64,000 nucleotides of DNA, from contig NC_133398.1 in assembly GCF_047511655.1 (NCBI RefSeq), forward strand, positions 38,693,638 through 38,757,637, written 5' to 3'. Below are positions 24,618-36,650 of this stretch, piece after piece. The stretch's first letter is position 1. Each line of letters opens with the position of its first letter. A program made the position numbers and the translations under genes. The notes under the pieces are model-generated. The model ran no database searches. It was not told the DNA's origin and saw only the letters and a program-made list of their open reading frames with translations. Source of the DNA: Castor canadensis (Eukaryota; Chordata; Mammalia; Rodentia; Castoridae).

Positions 24618-24838
24618 CTAAATGGGTCTATTTAAAACGCCCGACGCTGCCAAGTCAGAAAAGCGTCTCCTGATAAAGCGCATTAGTCGGAGGGAGGGAG
24701 GAGGAGGGAGGAGGGAACGGCGGGCGGACGGATTGATCCAAGCCCGTAACCCCATTAATCAGGCAGCGTGGATCCCCCTCCCTCCCCCAGCTTCAGCCCC
24801 TTTTGAGCTAAAAGCCCCTTAAATATTTATCACCCCTC
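24618..24838. promoter_or_regulatory. Possible conserved enhancer block before the second CpG island
   Basis: About 220 bases mix isolated CpGs with AT-rich factor sites: CTATTTAAAA (24628-24637), CTGATAAAG, a homeodomain-like CCATTAATCAGG near 24752, and TTAAATATTTATC near 24819. The texture differs from the CT-rich sequence on its left. Conservation has not been tested, so this is inference. Confidence 0.3.
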
Positions 24839-25480
24839 CTCCACGAGGGCAAGGGGAGGGGTGTGTGGCCCTTGGTGTGAGCATCCCTGTCTGCCTGGTA
24901 CCCCCCACCCTGTGTGTTTGTGTGTGTGCATGCATAGATGTGCAAACTTGACAGGCCCAGCTACTAACTTGCTTCTTATCATCTGTCCCTTGGGCAGCTA
25001 CTAGGGACCCTAGAAGTCTGGCTTTGCTTTTGTCCCTCCTGAATGGCTGATTGGGAGTCTGGAAAGCAGAATCCTGGGGTTAGTTGAGGGTCCTCATCTG
25101 TTTCCAAATACAGAAAGTAACTGGAGGACTGGATGGCATTTGCACTATCATTCCCAGAAGGCAAAAGATGAACTGGGGCTCAGTTTCTAGATTCCACTAA
25201 ATTCCCTGGGCAGGAAGTAAACTTGGGGAATAGAGTCCCCAGGGCCCCACTTTCCTAAAATGCACAAAGGTATCTTGGAAGGCTGGTTGAAGTTGCCCCC
25301 TTTTTCCTCAGAGGGCAGAAATATAACCCTGGGGTGGGTTGGGAGTCTTCCATACCCTAAAAAATGTGAGAAGATGACCTGGGCCTGGGGAGGTCCGCAT
25401 CAACCCAAGAGAGCAGGAAGGTGGTCAGGAGCTGGGACCCGATCCTGCATCTTGCTCTTGCGGATACCCTATGCAGCAGA

Positions 25481-25522
25481 GGTCAGTTCTGAGACAACAG
25501 TGGTCAGTTCTGAGACAACAGT
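25481..25522 (+). repeat. Perfect 21-base tandem duplication
   Basis: Two adjacent identical units starting ggtcagttctgag occupy 25481-25501 and 25502-25522, about 200 bases before the second CpG island. Confidence 0.9.
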
Positions 25523-25689
25523 GGTCCATCCAGGTTGGCTTGAGGCAACTTAGTCTTGGGGGCGGGGGAGGCCTGGCCACCCCTGGGGGTGAGGAGGGGC
25601 CCGGCCAGAGCCAAAGGGTCCCTTCCTCTCCCCTCCCCCAGCATCAAGTGCCACATCTCTTCCTGACTCAGACAATTAGATTCAAAGGA

Positions 25690-26027
25690 TGACCTCACTG
25701 CATGCCGTCCCTCACTCGCTCCCTCCGCTAGCTAGCTCGCTCGCTCGCTCGTTCGCTCTCGGCGCGCTCCTTCCTCCCCTCCTCCCGGCCGGCTCGCTCG
25801 CCGCCTCGCTCACTGGCTCGCTCGCAGTTCGCCCGCGTTGCTCCCGGCCCGGCCCCTCGCCCGCCAGGACTCTCGCGGGTGGGGGGCCTGCTCTTCCTCC
25901 CTCCCTCCGGGGCGGCTAGGGCTTTCCGGGCCCCAGTTCCGAGCGCCGGGGACCCGATGCCCGCGGGCGGCCGGGCGGACCCACGGAGCGCCGAAGGCAC
26001 CGACGGGGCGCCTGCGCTGGGACCCAG
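25690..26027 (+). other. CNTFR: Candidate alternative CNTFR first exon
   Basis: A GC-rich leader inside a second CpG island ends gacccag/gtcagt (donor at 26028). Because it lies downstream of candidate exon 2, it would splice directly to the coding exon at 34882. CNTFR is known to have transcripts differing in the 5' UTR, which fits. It contains an ATG at 25957 that is out of frame with CNTFR. The 5' end is unknown; the start given is only the edge of the island. Confidence 0.4.
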
Positions 26028-26170
26028 GTCAGTGGCCGCACGGCCGCAGGGCCAGAGAACTTGTCACCCCGCCGCCGCTGCTGAGACGCCCCCGCCCGCG
26101 CCGGCCCGCCAGCCCGCCTCGGCGCTTCCCGCTCCTTTCTCGGCCCCCGCCCCCCGCGGCTGCTCGGCGC
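25715..26170. promoter_or_regulatory. Second CpG island, likely alternative promoter inside the CNTFR gene
   Basis: The block is dense in CpG, with a CTCG/GCTC simple repeat at about 25730-25765 and CG-rich sequence to 26170. It lies in the large intron before the first coding exon, about 11 kb from the main island. It may instead serve an antisense transcript: human has an annotated CNTFR antisense RNA, but no antisense exon can be shown here. Confidence 0.5.
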
Positions 26171-29100
26171 TCCCCCTGCCAAGCTGTCTCTCTTCTCTTC
26201 TCTTTCTCAACCCCCCCAACCCCCCTGCCTCTGCAGCCAGTGGGAGGGACTGGGACTTCCTGAGGTCCCAGGGATGGGGCCGGGGCCCATTGGCTGCAGT
26301 CGGACCAGGCCTCTGAGAGAGGAGGGGGCTCTGGCTGTGTCCATCGGCCTGGGGGAGGGGACCACTGCCTGGGTGGGAGGGGGGCTATTGAGAGAGAGGC
26401 CCAGGGTGTGGGGGTGACATTTAGACAGGGGGATGAGCTCCTGATATCTTTCTTTTCTCACATCCTGTGGGCCTCTTGCCTAGTTTCATTTGATCCCTGA
26501 AGAAGCCTGGCTTCATTTGTCCACACCTCCTAGCTAACTTCAGTCCCCACAGCCTGGTTTCATTTTGCCCCCACAGCCTACCTTCTTTTAGGCCCTGTCA
26601 CTTAGTTTCCTTACACCTTGCTGCCTCGTTTCTTTTGCCCCATGCCTGTTTTCCCCAAGTCCTTGTCACCTTTTATGGGGTTACCCCTGCCTGGTTTTCT
26701 TAGGTCCTGTCTCCTGAAGTGAGTTTGGTGATTTTTCTTGCTTCCAGGGAGCCATATCAGGCTCCTCTTAGGATGGGGTCATCAGGGCCCCAGCTAACAC
26801 CTGGAGTGGCAAGTGGTAAGGATGTCAACAGCATTGCCAATTGTTCCTTGGCTGGGGACTGGCCAGCACAGCCTGGATTTCATTCTGCCTGGACAGCGAC
26901 TCAGGACTCAGCATCTGCTCCTGTGATGGGGGACAGGGCTGTAGGGTCCAAGTATGCCTTAGGACTTTTGTCCTCAGTGGATAGTTAGGGGAGCACATAC
27001 TTTGCCTACTGCTATGTATCTGTCCTTACCTCTCTTTGGGCCTGACAGTAATGACAGGGCTTTGGTGGGAGGGGGAGTAGAGGGCAAGGCCTCATCTTCC
27101 CCTCCCCTGTCCCTTCTGCATGGAGGCCTGACATCTGGGTGTCCTATAGAAAGTTAGGAGCACAGAGAGGTTTCAAAGAGGCCTAGGGTCACACAGCAGA
27201 TAGCTAGGCTGAGAGCTGCCCCTTCTCATTCTAGAGAAGAGTGGGAGAGGGAGGTAGGCAGAAGGGCCTGCAGAGTGGGTTGGTTCTGAAGTTTTCTGGC
27301 TCCTGCTGCTACCAGTGTCACCATTTCTCTTATTCAAGGGCTTCCTCACCCCTCCTCTATGGCCTGGGTCTCCCTTTGCCTCGGAATGCTGTTGAGAGCA
27401 GGGCTAGGGGAAGCAGGAATTACCTGAGGTATAATTGTCTATTGTCTCACCTTTTAGTGACCAACAGTTTCTCCTTTCCTTTCCCTAACTGCTTTTGGCC
27501 ACCTGGTTTTCTCCCCTCTCCTCAAGCACAGCTAGGCAACCTGAGGTCCCAGCTTGGTGTGATTGTTCTGAGTGTGTATCTGTGTATTTCCCATTGCATG
27601 CGTGAGAGGCTGAGGGCGACTGGGGGACTTTGGTTTTCTGGAGGTGTATAATGTCTGTGTTGAAGGTTTACTGTTCTGAGTGTGTGATGGTATCCATATG
27701 TGAGCCCATGACTGTTTTGTGTAAGGGAATGTGTGTGTGACTATAATGCCTGTGTGCATGCACACCAACGTGTGTGAGGCTGTGGCAGTGGTGTTCACGC
27801 CATGATGGTAGATTGAATTGCCAGTGTGTATGAGAGACTGCCTGGATATGTCTGTGGTGCTCTAACTAAGATGGGGAGCTTTGGGGAACTGCTGAGTGGC
27901 AGTGAAAACTTAAGCATGTGTTCCATCTTGGGGTGAAGTGAGCACTGGGTCCTGTGTGACCCTGAATTGCTGGCATGTGCATGAGCATGTGTGTGTGCAT
28001 ATTCATGCTAGTGTTTACCCATCAGGAACAGATTGCTCTGGCTTCCCCACTGTGAGCAGCAGGGGGAAGGGGGAGGAAGGATGGCTTGCTCTTGTCCAGC
28101 AGACCAGAGGTTCCTCAGAAGTAGCATGCAGGGTGAACATGCATGTTATGGTGGCAGAGAGAACGGAACAGAATTACTGTTCCACGAAGACAGTCCAAAC
28201 TTCTAATTCCCCCCATTCAACTCTGGCAGAAAGACCATCTTCAGTTCTTTTTGTTATACACTCATGCTTCACATGCACTGCTGTCCCTATCCCTTATTGT
28301 GTGTGCGTGTGTGTGTGCGCGCGTTGTGTGTGTGTGTTTTATACAAGCTTGCATGCATGGGCCTCTGTGTGTTTTCAAGGGCGTGTCTGAACCATAGCAA
28401 TGATGGTGTGGAGAGGTGGCTGTGGTAGGGGATGCTGAGGCAAATAGGTCATTGAACCAGCCTCTGAGTCTGGAGAGCCATTCTGTCTGCCCTCTGTCTC
28501 CATGGAAGACCCTACCTTGCAGCCTCCTCTCTGCTCCCCTCACCTACTGTGGGCCCTTTCCTGCCCTCCACCCCAACTAAGGGAGGGTCTCATTCAACTC
28601 TATTACTCTGCCCATCCCCCGCCTTTCATGAGTTCTTCCAGCTGTCTAAGCTGTTGCAGCATCTGTCTCTCCGCGAAGAGCAGCGCGCCTTTTGTGCCCC
28701 TGGCACTTAACCTGACTGGTATGGTACAAGGAAAGGCCCTCGTACCATATGGAAGGGTCTTCCTGCTTCTGAAAGCCAGGAAGACTCTGGACTGGGGTTA
28801 GGGAACAGCAGGTTTGGTACTTGTGCCTCATCTTCTGTGAAGCTGTCCAGAGCCCATGTACCCAAAGAGAGGATATGAACTTATCTGCCCCTTCCTGCTC
28901 CCCATTCAAGAGGCAAGGGGCTGGACCAGATGAATTCTGAGGAAAAAGCCCAGGCCTTGTGGATGAGCACAGGCTTATGTGTCTATGCATATACAATTCC
29001 ATGCCTGGGTCACCACAGCTTGCAAAGCCCCAAGTGGGCCTCCACATGTGGGCACAGGCTGGTGGGACAGATTCCCATCTCCCCAGGACACCTCCCCAGC

Positions 29101-32100
29101 TGCCCAGCCTGGCCCATCATGGGAGGGCCCCAGGCTTCCCCCTCCCACAACATGCATGCACACACGTGCAGCAGGGCACGCACATGCTGAACTCAGGGTC
29201 CCCACGGTGCAAGAGGCTGGGGGTGGGGGTTTGAGCACTCAGAGTCCAGGCTGCTGCCAAAATCCATCGGAATCTTGTTCCCCCCAACCCGCCGCCCCCC
29301 CTCGGCCCCCATCTCCGGCTGTGGAGGTCACAATAGCAGGTGCGGATACCCACCCCCCCAACTCACTCATATTGGGCCGCCTCCTTTTCCACAACCTCAG
29401 CCAGCGGCTGGAGCTAGGGGACCGCTGGCCCTGCCTCCCTCCTGGCCCCCCTCCCACTGGTGCTCAGCTTATCCTGCCCCTTCTAAGTGGAAGGAGGGGG
29501 CCTGTGCTATGGTGGGGTCCTTTCCCCTGAGCACTGAGGCTTGCCCTTTGGTGGGAGGGGATGTGTAGCTCAGAAGGAGAAAAAAGCTTAAATCTTAACC
29601 TGAGGTCAAGTTTTTGGGTCCTAAGCCACTTGAGGTGGTGGCACCAAGAACTGAGAGGAGGAACAGGTCTGGATTCAGAGAGGAGGGAAAAGGAAAGAGC
29701 CAGAGACAAGAGAGTCAAGTCAAAGAGATAGGAGCGAGAGACTTCCAGGGAGTGGGGGCCTGCCCTAGTCCAGGAGCTGGCCTCTGACCTGGGCCCACTC
29801 CCTCCTTGGTGGGGGGCCTGGCAGGCCAGGGGCCAGGCCTCCTTCATCCGCCTTGCCTTGTCCCCCTCCACCACCACCTCTGGACTGCTAAGGCCTCTGC
29901 CCCCCGCCCCCACCACCCACGCTGTCCAGGCTGCCTAGGCCTGGTGGGATCTGGGGGCCTCCCAGCCTCAGTCACTCCTCTCTCTCCTGGAGCTTCCCAT
30001 CTGCCCTGACTGTCTCTCTCAGGCTCCCCCTTGGCCAGGCCAGGCGAGGCCAGGACTGTTCCTCTCTGCCCACCACTGTCCTTGTCACCATATCTGCCCC
30101 TGGTCTACTACTTGCTTTCTCTTTCCATCTCCAAAAGTACAAGTCTCTCTTCCTTATTCCAACCTAATTCCTCTAAAGGTTGAGACCTGCAGAGGTCCCC
30201 AGGTTTTTGAATCAGTTAGTCCATGCTATGTCCTGCCTGCTTGCCACATTCCCAGAGAATGGTCTTTGTAGGGCAGCTGTGGGGAGAAGGGAAGGAGATG
30301 AGGTCTCAGGGCAAAGGGTATATTTCCCCTCAGACCTTGCAATTCTGGAGTCTGGGTTGTGGAAGGGGACTAGAAGCTGTGAAAAGTCACCTGGCTCTTG
30401 TACTCCTCAGAGGTCCTCCATCAGGTGAATGCTCCTGACCCCATCCCCTTTCCAAGCAATGGTGGGAAGTTCTGACCAGTGATGTTCAAATTTTAATTCC
30501 CCATCTTAGAGATGGACTGGTAACTTTGCTTTGAGATCACTACAGGGGCTAATTTGCTCATTTATTGTCCAGGCCAGAATAAGACTACCTGACCCCCGCC
30601 CTTCCCCCGCCTCCTGATCAACACTATTGCAGATCGATACTTACACAGTTGTACTGAGACCCAGCCAATAGTGTTCATAATCCCACCCCAATCTGGTTGC
30701 TGCAGGGATCCCTCAGAGTTAGCTTTGGTAAGCGAAACTGCTGTCTATGATTCTCCAGGGATAAACGAGCTTTCCAAAACTCACAACTCTGGGCCTCCCC
30801 CAGGTTTTGCCTTTAACTGGGCAGGTGGGGGCACAGGGTAACTGAGACATTGCTGGGGCTAGTAAGAGGGGTAATGGGTCCTGAATCCTAAACCAGACTC
30901 CAGAACTAGATGATTGAGGTCTCTGATCTGAAACTTGTCACTGTGTCTGGCAGTGTTGCTAATGGTGTCTGTCAGCCTCCATGGTACAGTGGTACTGTGG
31001 ACTGGTGTCATTCCGTGTGTCACTGAGTCTGTCAACATTCCTGTGTCACTGTGTTGATGTTACCATCAGTGTTACTCTGTGAGATTACCAGTCTCATTGC
31101 ATCTTTGATCTGTGGTTACTATCACTGTGGCTGTGTCAGTCTCAACAGGTGTCATTGACCTGTTTGTTGGTATCATATGTGACTGTCACTCACTGCATCC
31201 TTGTCATCGTGGTGATTATCAACATCCATGTGTGTCATTGTCAACAGTGCTTTTGTAACATTTTAACTCAGTGTTATCACGGGGTAGTGGTGTCTTCAGT
31301 GGCAGTAAGCTGTAGCCCCAAGATTTGTCTTACATGTCACCTACATATGTAACTACACTGGGGTTTCATGTTAGAAGTGCTGGGACCCTTGTGCTACTAG
31401 GTTCCTTTCTTGCTGGTGGAGTACTCTCTGTTCCCTCCTCATTTCTGGGGCTGACCTTTTCAAGGGGCTTACAGGGAGTCTGGCCCATTTGCATAGTCCT
31501 TATCTGGGGGGTTCTATGGCACTCATCATACAGATCTATCCCAGAGTCGGGGCGTGGACTTGGAAAATTCCTGGGAAAGATGCTCTTTGCCCTGGGATGG
31601 GTGCCTGAGATGAGCCAGGGCAGGGCTGTGGTATGTTCTGGATGCCTCAGCCTCCCCACTTGGGGAGTGGACCCAGCTAGGACTATGAGGAAAAGAGGCA
31701 ATAAATAAAACACCTGGGACTTCCTGGATTGGGGAAACAGGGGCAGGGATAAGGTTTCACTTTACTCTTGTTCCCTGGGTGCTGGGCTCCAAGATCCCCA
31801 GTGAGAATTCCTCCAGCCCTAGGAAGGCCCCACTTTGGTCCTTTCTGCTCCAGTGACCACCCTTTTCCCTCCATCTAGGCAGTGGACTCCCAGATATGCT
31901 CTGGGGTGGGCACAGAAACCTCTGGATCAGTTTCTCCTTATGCCCTGGAATGCCTGCCATCCATGCACCCTGTCTTCCTCCCTGAATCTCTTCTTCCACT
32001 TCTGTCTGTCTCTCTTTGTCCCCTGGGTCTGTCTGCTCAGCACTCTGCCTCTCTTCCCTTCCTCTTCTGTTTCCCTTTCCCAGGTCTCTCCCTTTTCTGG

Positions 32101-33049
32101 GTGCCCTGACCCTGTCTGGTACCCCACCCCCACTTTGCAGCACTAGCTCTCAGCAGAGCCGTCTCCTGTGGCTGCAGCCCTGTTGGCCCAGGGCCCGGCC
32201 CTTACAGTAACTCATCGGGCTGATGGAGGCGACTTTGATGAAGAAGCCACCCCTCCCCCTATAGGGGCCTGAGCATTGTGTGTGTGTGCTTGTGTGTGTG
32301 TGTGTGTACACACACTCATGGGGGTATGGGCTTGTGTGCATGCCTGGCTACCTCCCCCCTCCAACCTGGCTGGGACCCGGAAGGAGCAGGGAGCAGAGGC
32401 TGTGCTTTCCTTTTCTCCCTCTGGTACTCCCACCCTGTGAGCTAATCTTCATCCACTTTGCCTGCTTGTCTGCTGCCCATACCCTGGTTCCTGCTCCTGT
32501 GTGGTGGGCAGTAGGCCTGGCAGAGGATCTCCCTGGCTGTGAGAAGAAAGACAAGGACAGATGGCTGAGGAAGGGGAGGGCTATGGGCAAGGACTAAAGT
32601 GGGGAACCAGGTAGGCATCAGCCTTTGTCTCTCTTTTTCTCCAGAACCTGCTCTGAATTCAGACAGACTTGGGTTCCTAGTTTCCTAGTTTGCTGACTAT
32701 ATGACTTTGATCGTTGTCTTAACCCCTAGGCCTGAGGAGTAGCTAAAGATAGGTAGTGACTAAAGGTCAGATGGAGCTAGGCCAAAGGTAGCTAAGACCC
32801 CAGGAATCATTGAAGTGGGAAGAGTGGCTGGAGCCACATGGGTAGAGAGGAGGAGCTGTGCCACGAAGGGGTAATCAGAGCACCTGTAGCTCTGGTCCAT
32901 GAAGACAAGTAGGTTCAGAAGAGAGAATTTTCCTATGAAGGGTAGAAGGTAGGTAGCAAAGGGCAGTGGGGAGCTCCAGAAAGTTTACTCCACTTCCCCA
33001 CCCTGACTGCTATACGTTGATACCCTTCTTCATCTCTCCCTGCTATAAC

Positions 33050-33760
33050 CATGTCTGCACTGTCTCTAGCTGTTGTCTTCACAGTCTCTAGCTGTGTCTC
33101 TGGCACTTTCTCTGATTATATGTGGCATTATGTCTCTGTCAGTGTCTCTGACTGTGGGTTTGGCTATTTCTTTGGCAATATTTCTAGCCGTGTCTCTCGC
33201 TGTGTCACTGACAGTGTCTCTGGCAGGGTGTCTGACTGTGTGTCTGATGGTGTTTCTGGCAGTGTTTTTAGTGGTGCAGATACTTCCTGATTGTGCATCT
33301 GAATGTGACCCTGGCTCTTTCTCTAGCTGTATGCCTGTTTGTATCTATTGCTTTCTTTGGTATTTCTCTGCTTGTATGTCAGACAGTTTCTCTGGCACTG
33401 TTTCTGACAGTGTCTCTAGCTCTCTGGCTGTGTTGCTGATGGCTTTTTGGCCTGTGCTTTTCCTCTGGCAGTGTATCTGCTCAGGTCTGGCTGAGTGTTT
33501 CACAGTGTTTCTGGCAGCTCCTTTGGTTGTATTGGCTATTCTCTGATCATTTCTCTGGGTGGTTATCTGGTTATGTCCACCTTTTTCTGATGGTTCCTCT
33601 AACAGTCTCTAGTATGTATGTGGAGTTTATTCTTTGGGGCTCTGTCTGGTTATTTGGGCCATGTCTCTGGCCATTGTCTTTGCTATAAGGCTGGTTATAT
33701 CTGAGAGTAGCCCTGGTTGTGTATCTTGTAGTGTCCCTCAGTGTCTCTCTTTGGGTCTGT
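33050..33760 (+). repeat. Degenerate 12-base-period tract (GTGTCTCTGGCA-like)
   Basis: Words such as gtgtctctggca, gtgtctctgac and gtttctggcagtg recur through about 700 bases. The 12-base period keeps a frame open (33073-33546), which explains a 157-codon hydrophobic ORF without a real gene. Confidence 0.7.
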
Positions 33761-34400
33761 GCTTCTGTGTGGTTGACAGTTCTCCCTATCCCCTCTGACT
33801 GGGAATGGGAGGTTTTCTTATTGCAGGAAATAGTTATTTCCTTGCACTAAGGTATTAGTGTATACTGGGTGAGGGTAGGGGTTGAGTGGGAGGAGTTAGA
33901 CCCTCCGAGGAAGCAGGAGACCAGGTTGGGGCCACTGGCTTCTTCCTGGCTTCTCGAGGACATGTTCTGAGTATACTTGTGTACGTGGGTGCATGTAGAC
34001 ACTGACACACATCTGGAGTGGAGTACCAGGCTTCTACAGTGAAGGGTGGCCTGGGGTCCCTGACGGGACTTAGATATGAAAATTCCTCATTTTCTCTTGA
34101 TCACTGGTGTACAATAAAGCAAAAGCAGCATCTGACCTGGCTCATGTACCACTGCTCCGGTACCCTGGTGCCCAATGTTTCCCAGAGCCTAGTGGCCAGG
34201 CTCATGGCAGGGTGAGCAGGGAGCAACAACAGATCTAAGGGGCTTCTGAGCATCTAGGTTTTTAAGCTTTCTCCCCACAAACACTGCAGGGTACCTTACA
34301 GTTAAGGCAATTTGGAAAAGTACAGACCTTCAATTAAATTAAAACATTACCCCTTCAGTTTGTGATGCTTATAACTAATTAGCCAGCCTCACCAGTAACG

Positions 34401-34512
34401 TTATATATGTATGTATATGTATATATATATATATACATATATATATGTATATGTATATATATATATGTATATACATATATATATGTATATATATATATAT
34501 ATATGTATATAC

Positions 34513-34543
<31 letters not shown>

Positions 34544-34561
34544 TATACATACATATATATT
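34401..34561. repeat. (AT)/(GTATAT)n palindromic microsatellite
   Basis: About 160 bases made only of ATATGT, ATATAC and AT units. The tract is largely self-complementary and ends 320 bases before the first coding exon. Confidence 0.95.
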
Positions 34562-34881
34562 AGAAATAATGACCCTGGCATTACCAGTGTTCTATAATTC
34601 ATCCATGGTTGACTATGTTTTGTAGCCAGCAGTCATATTGAACAATAAACCATTATAGGTTGTCTTCTGCCATCTTAGTAAACCTTTGCCTACAGATGCC
34701 AGTAACATTGCTTTCCATTGCTTAAAAGAGGATCCTGAGCTCCATTAAGAAGGGTGTTTGGGGTCAAGGTGTCCTGGCCCTGGGGCTGGGATTTCCCAGT
34801 CTTGCCTGCAAAGAGGGGGTCTCCCCAGGAAGTTCCTGCCTGGGCTGATGCTACCTCTTCCCCCACCATTTCTCCCAACAG

Positions 34882-34966
34882 ATGGCTGCTCCTGTCCCAT
34901 GGGCCTGCTGTGCTGTGCTTGCTGCTGCTGCTGCTGTTGTCTACACCCAGAGACACAGTCCACAGG
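34882..34966 (+). CDS. CNTFR: CNTFR exon 3: first coding exon, signal peptide
   Basis: It encodes residues 1-28 plus one base of codon 29. A strong pyrimidine tract and AG end at 34881, so the ATG is the first codon of the exon. The donor is gtgagt at 34967. The reading begins MAAPVPWACC, then an alanine stretch (GCT x5 at 34921-34935) and VVYTQ. The start is chosen because it matches the known CNTFR N-terminus and has G at +4. The human residue before the predicted cleavage is Ala22 (from memory); here it is Thr22, as I recall for mouse. Confidence 0.96.
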
Positions 34967-36602
34967 GTGAGTGCTTGGGGGGAGCTGCCTAGTGATCCCT
35001 TTCCAGAATTGTGCATGAATTCTCAATGGCATAGCTACAAACTGACACTATCCAAGAGTCACACTGGCACTCAATGGCATTGTCACAATAGGTACTCCCA
35101 GGGACATGTCATGTGACATTGATATGCAGGGTGACCTACTGATGTCTCATAGGAACAGCCCTCTGCAGTCACACCAGGGTGGTATATGCCAATCATGTCT
35201 AACTTGAAATGATCTGTCCTTCCCATTAGGGATGGTATAGAGTACAGACAGGTGGGATAGGAGGTTGGAGTGTATCTAGGGGCAGGACCCATGTACAGTA
35301 TTTGTTCAAAAGGGTGATCTTCAGCATGTCTGTGGGGATGCAATTGCGGATACTTGTAGGAGACAATGGGCAAGACTTTGGTCACTTTCTATCCTCAGCC
35401 TTATCCTAAGAGGAAAATTGGTTCAGTTAATGGGACAGGCATGGAGGTAGGTGAGAGAGGGCTGGTGTACTAAGGATGGAGCCCAGTCAGCTGCAATGGC
35501 TAGAAGGGGGAGGGACTATTCAGGGGATGGGCTATTGGCAGCCTTCCCTCCCTTCTCCAGCCTGTTTGTCCAGTGAGGGCTGAGAGCTTCCCATAGCCTA
35601 CCCATGACCATCAGCCTCTCCACTGCATTTGAGGCAGCTTCTCAAAGGCTACATCATACAAGTTCTGAACTTGGAACTTGCCTTGAATGAGGCTCCCTAA
35701 GCTCCCCCATTTGTTGGGTCCTGTCCCCTTTAACATGTCCACCTTGGCTGGAGTGGTAGAAGCAGGAAGGGTGGGGGACATTTCCAGGACCTAGGTGTGG
35801 AGCAAATCCTGATGGCTGACTTCTGCCACCCTCAAGGCATGGGTTTAGGAGGGCACTGGGTTGAGACTTCTGTGGCCCTTTCCTTATGAGATCACTGATG
35901 TCCAGAGAGACCCTGGCTGGCCCCAGGACTGCTGATTGGACCTACCCAGGGTCTGCCTGTAGTATCTACCATTGTGTGCAAAGGTCTCTACCTGTGTATA
36001 AAGATAGTGCTGCATATGGCCAAGGCCCTGACATAAGGCCACATCTGTAAGTGTGTGAAACTGGTTTCTTTTGTAGGGAAAACATGTCCCTGTTTGAGGG
36101 GGTTTTTCCATGTGGCTGTATCCTTGTAGGCTGTGATTTGAGTATGATATTGTCTGGTTGGTTGGTTGTGCCCTTTTAGGGGCTGTGTCTTTATGTTCGA
36201 TATTGTACCCCAGTACCCCATGTATGATAGGTATCTCCTTTTCTCTTTGTGTGTTTGTGTCCCTGTCGAACCGTCTGCCCATGTGTGATACCATGTCCTC
36301 CCCATGTATAACTGTGCCTTTGGGTGGAGGTGGCTTTCTTGTGCATGCCTGTGATCTTATATCAGGTATTACCATCCCTGAAGAGGGAGAATGTATCTGT
36401 ATGACTGTAGATGGATGACTGTCCTATGTTTGCTTCTTCTTTATGGACGACTGTCCTCATCCTGTGTGTGTGATCATGTGAAGTTGCTTAGGACACCCAG
36501 GGGGAATGTTTCCGGCATGTGGTCCCCATGTGAGCCTGTGTGCACAGGTGTGAGGGAGCTGTCAGCTCTGTCCCTCTGTGTTCTCCATGTCCATGACCTC
36601 AT

Positions 36603-36650
<48 letters not shown>

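Larger units (their letters stand above)
22941..34881 (+). other. Intron from candidate exon 2 to the first coding exon
   Basis: About 11.9 kb. It contains a pyrimidine-rich run at 24.34-24.60 kb, the conserved-looking block at 24.62-24.84 kb, the second CpG island, GT-rich tracts near 28.3 and 32.28 kb, degenerate TGTCTCTG repeats at 33.05-33.76 kb, an AT palindromic microsatellite at 34.40-34.56 kb and short MIR pieces (about 23118-23180, 27150-27215, 32640-32730). Confidence 0.5.

Noticed and set aside
25715-26170. Start of an antisense RNA from the second CpG island
   Set aside because: Possible in principle, since human has a CNTFR antisense RNA, but no antisense exon or splice structure can be shown from sequence alone.
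33073-33546. 157-codon hydrophobic ORF
   Set aside because: It is produced by the 12-base periodic tract; no start context or homology supports it.
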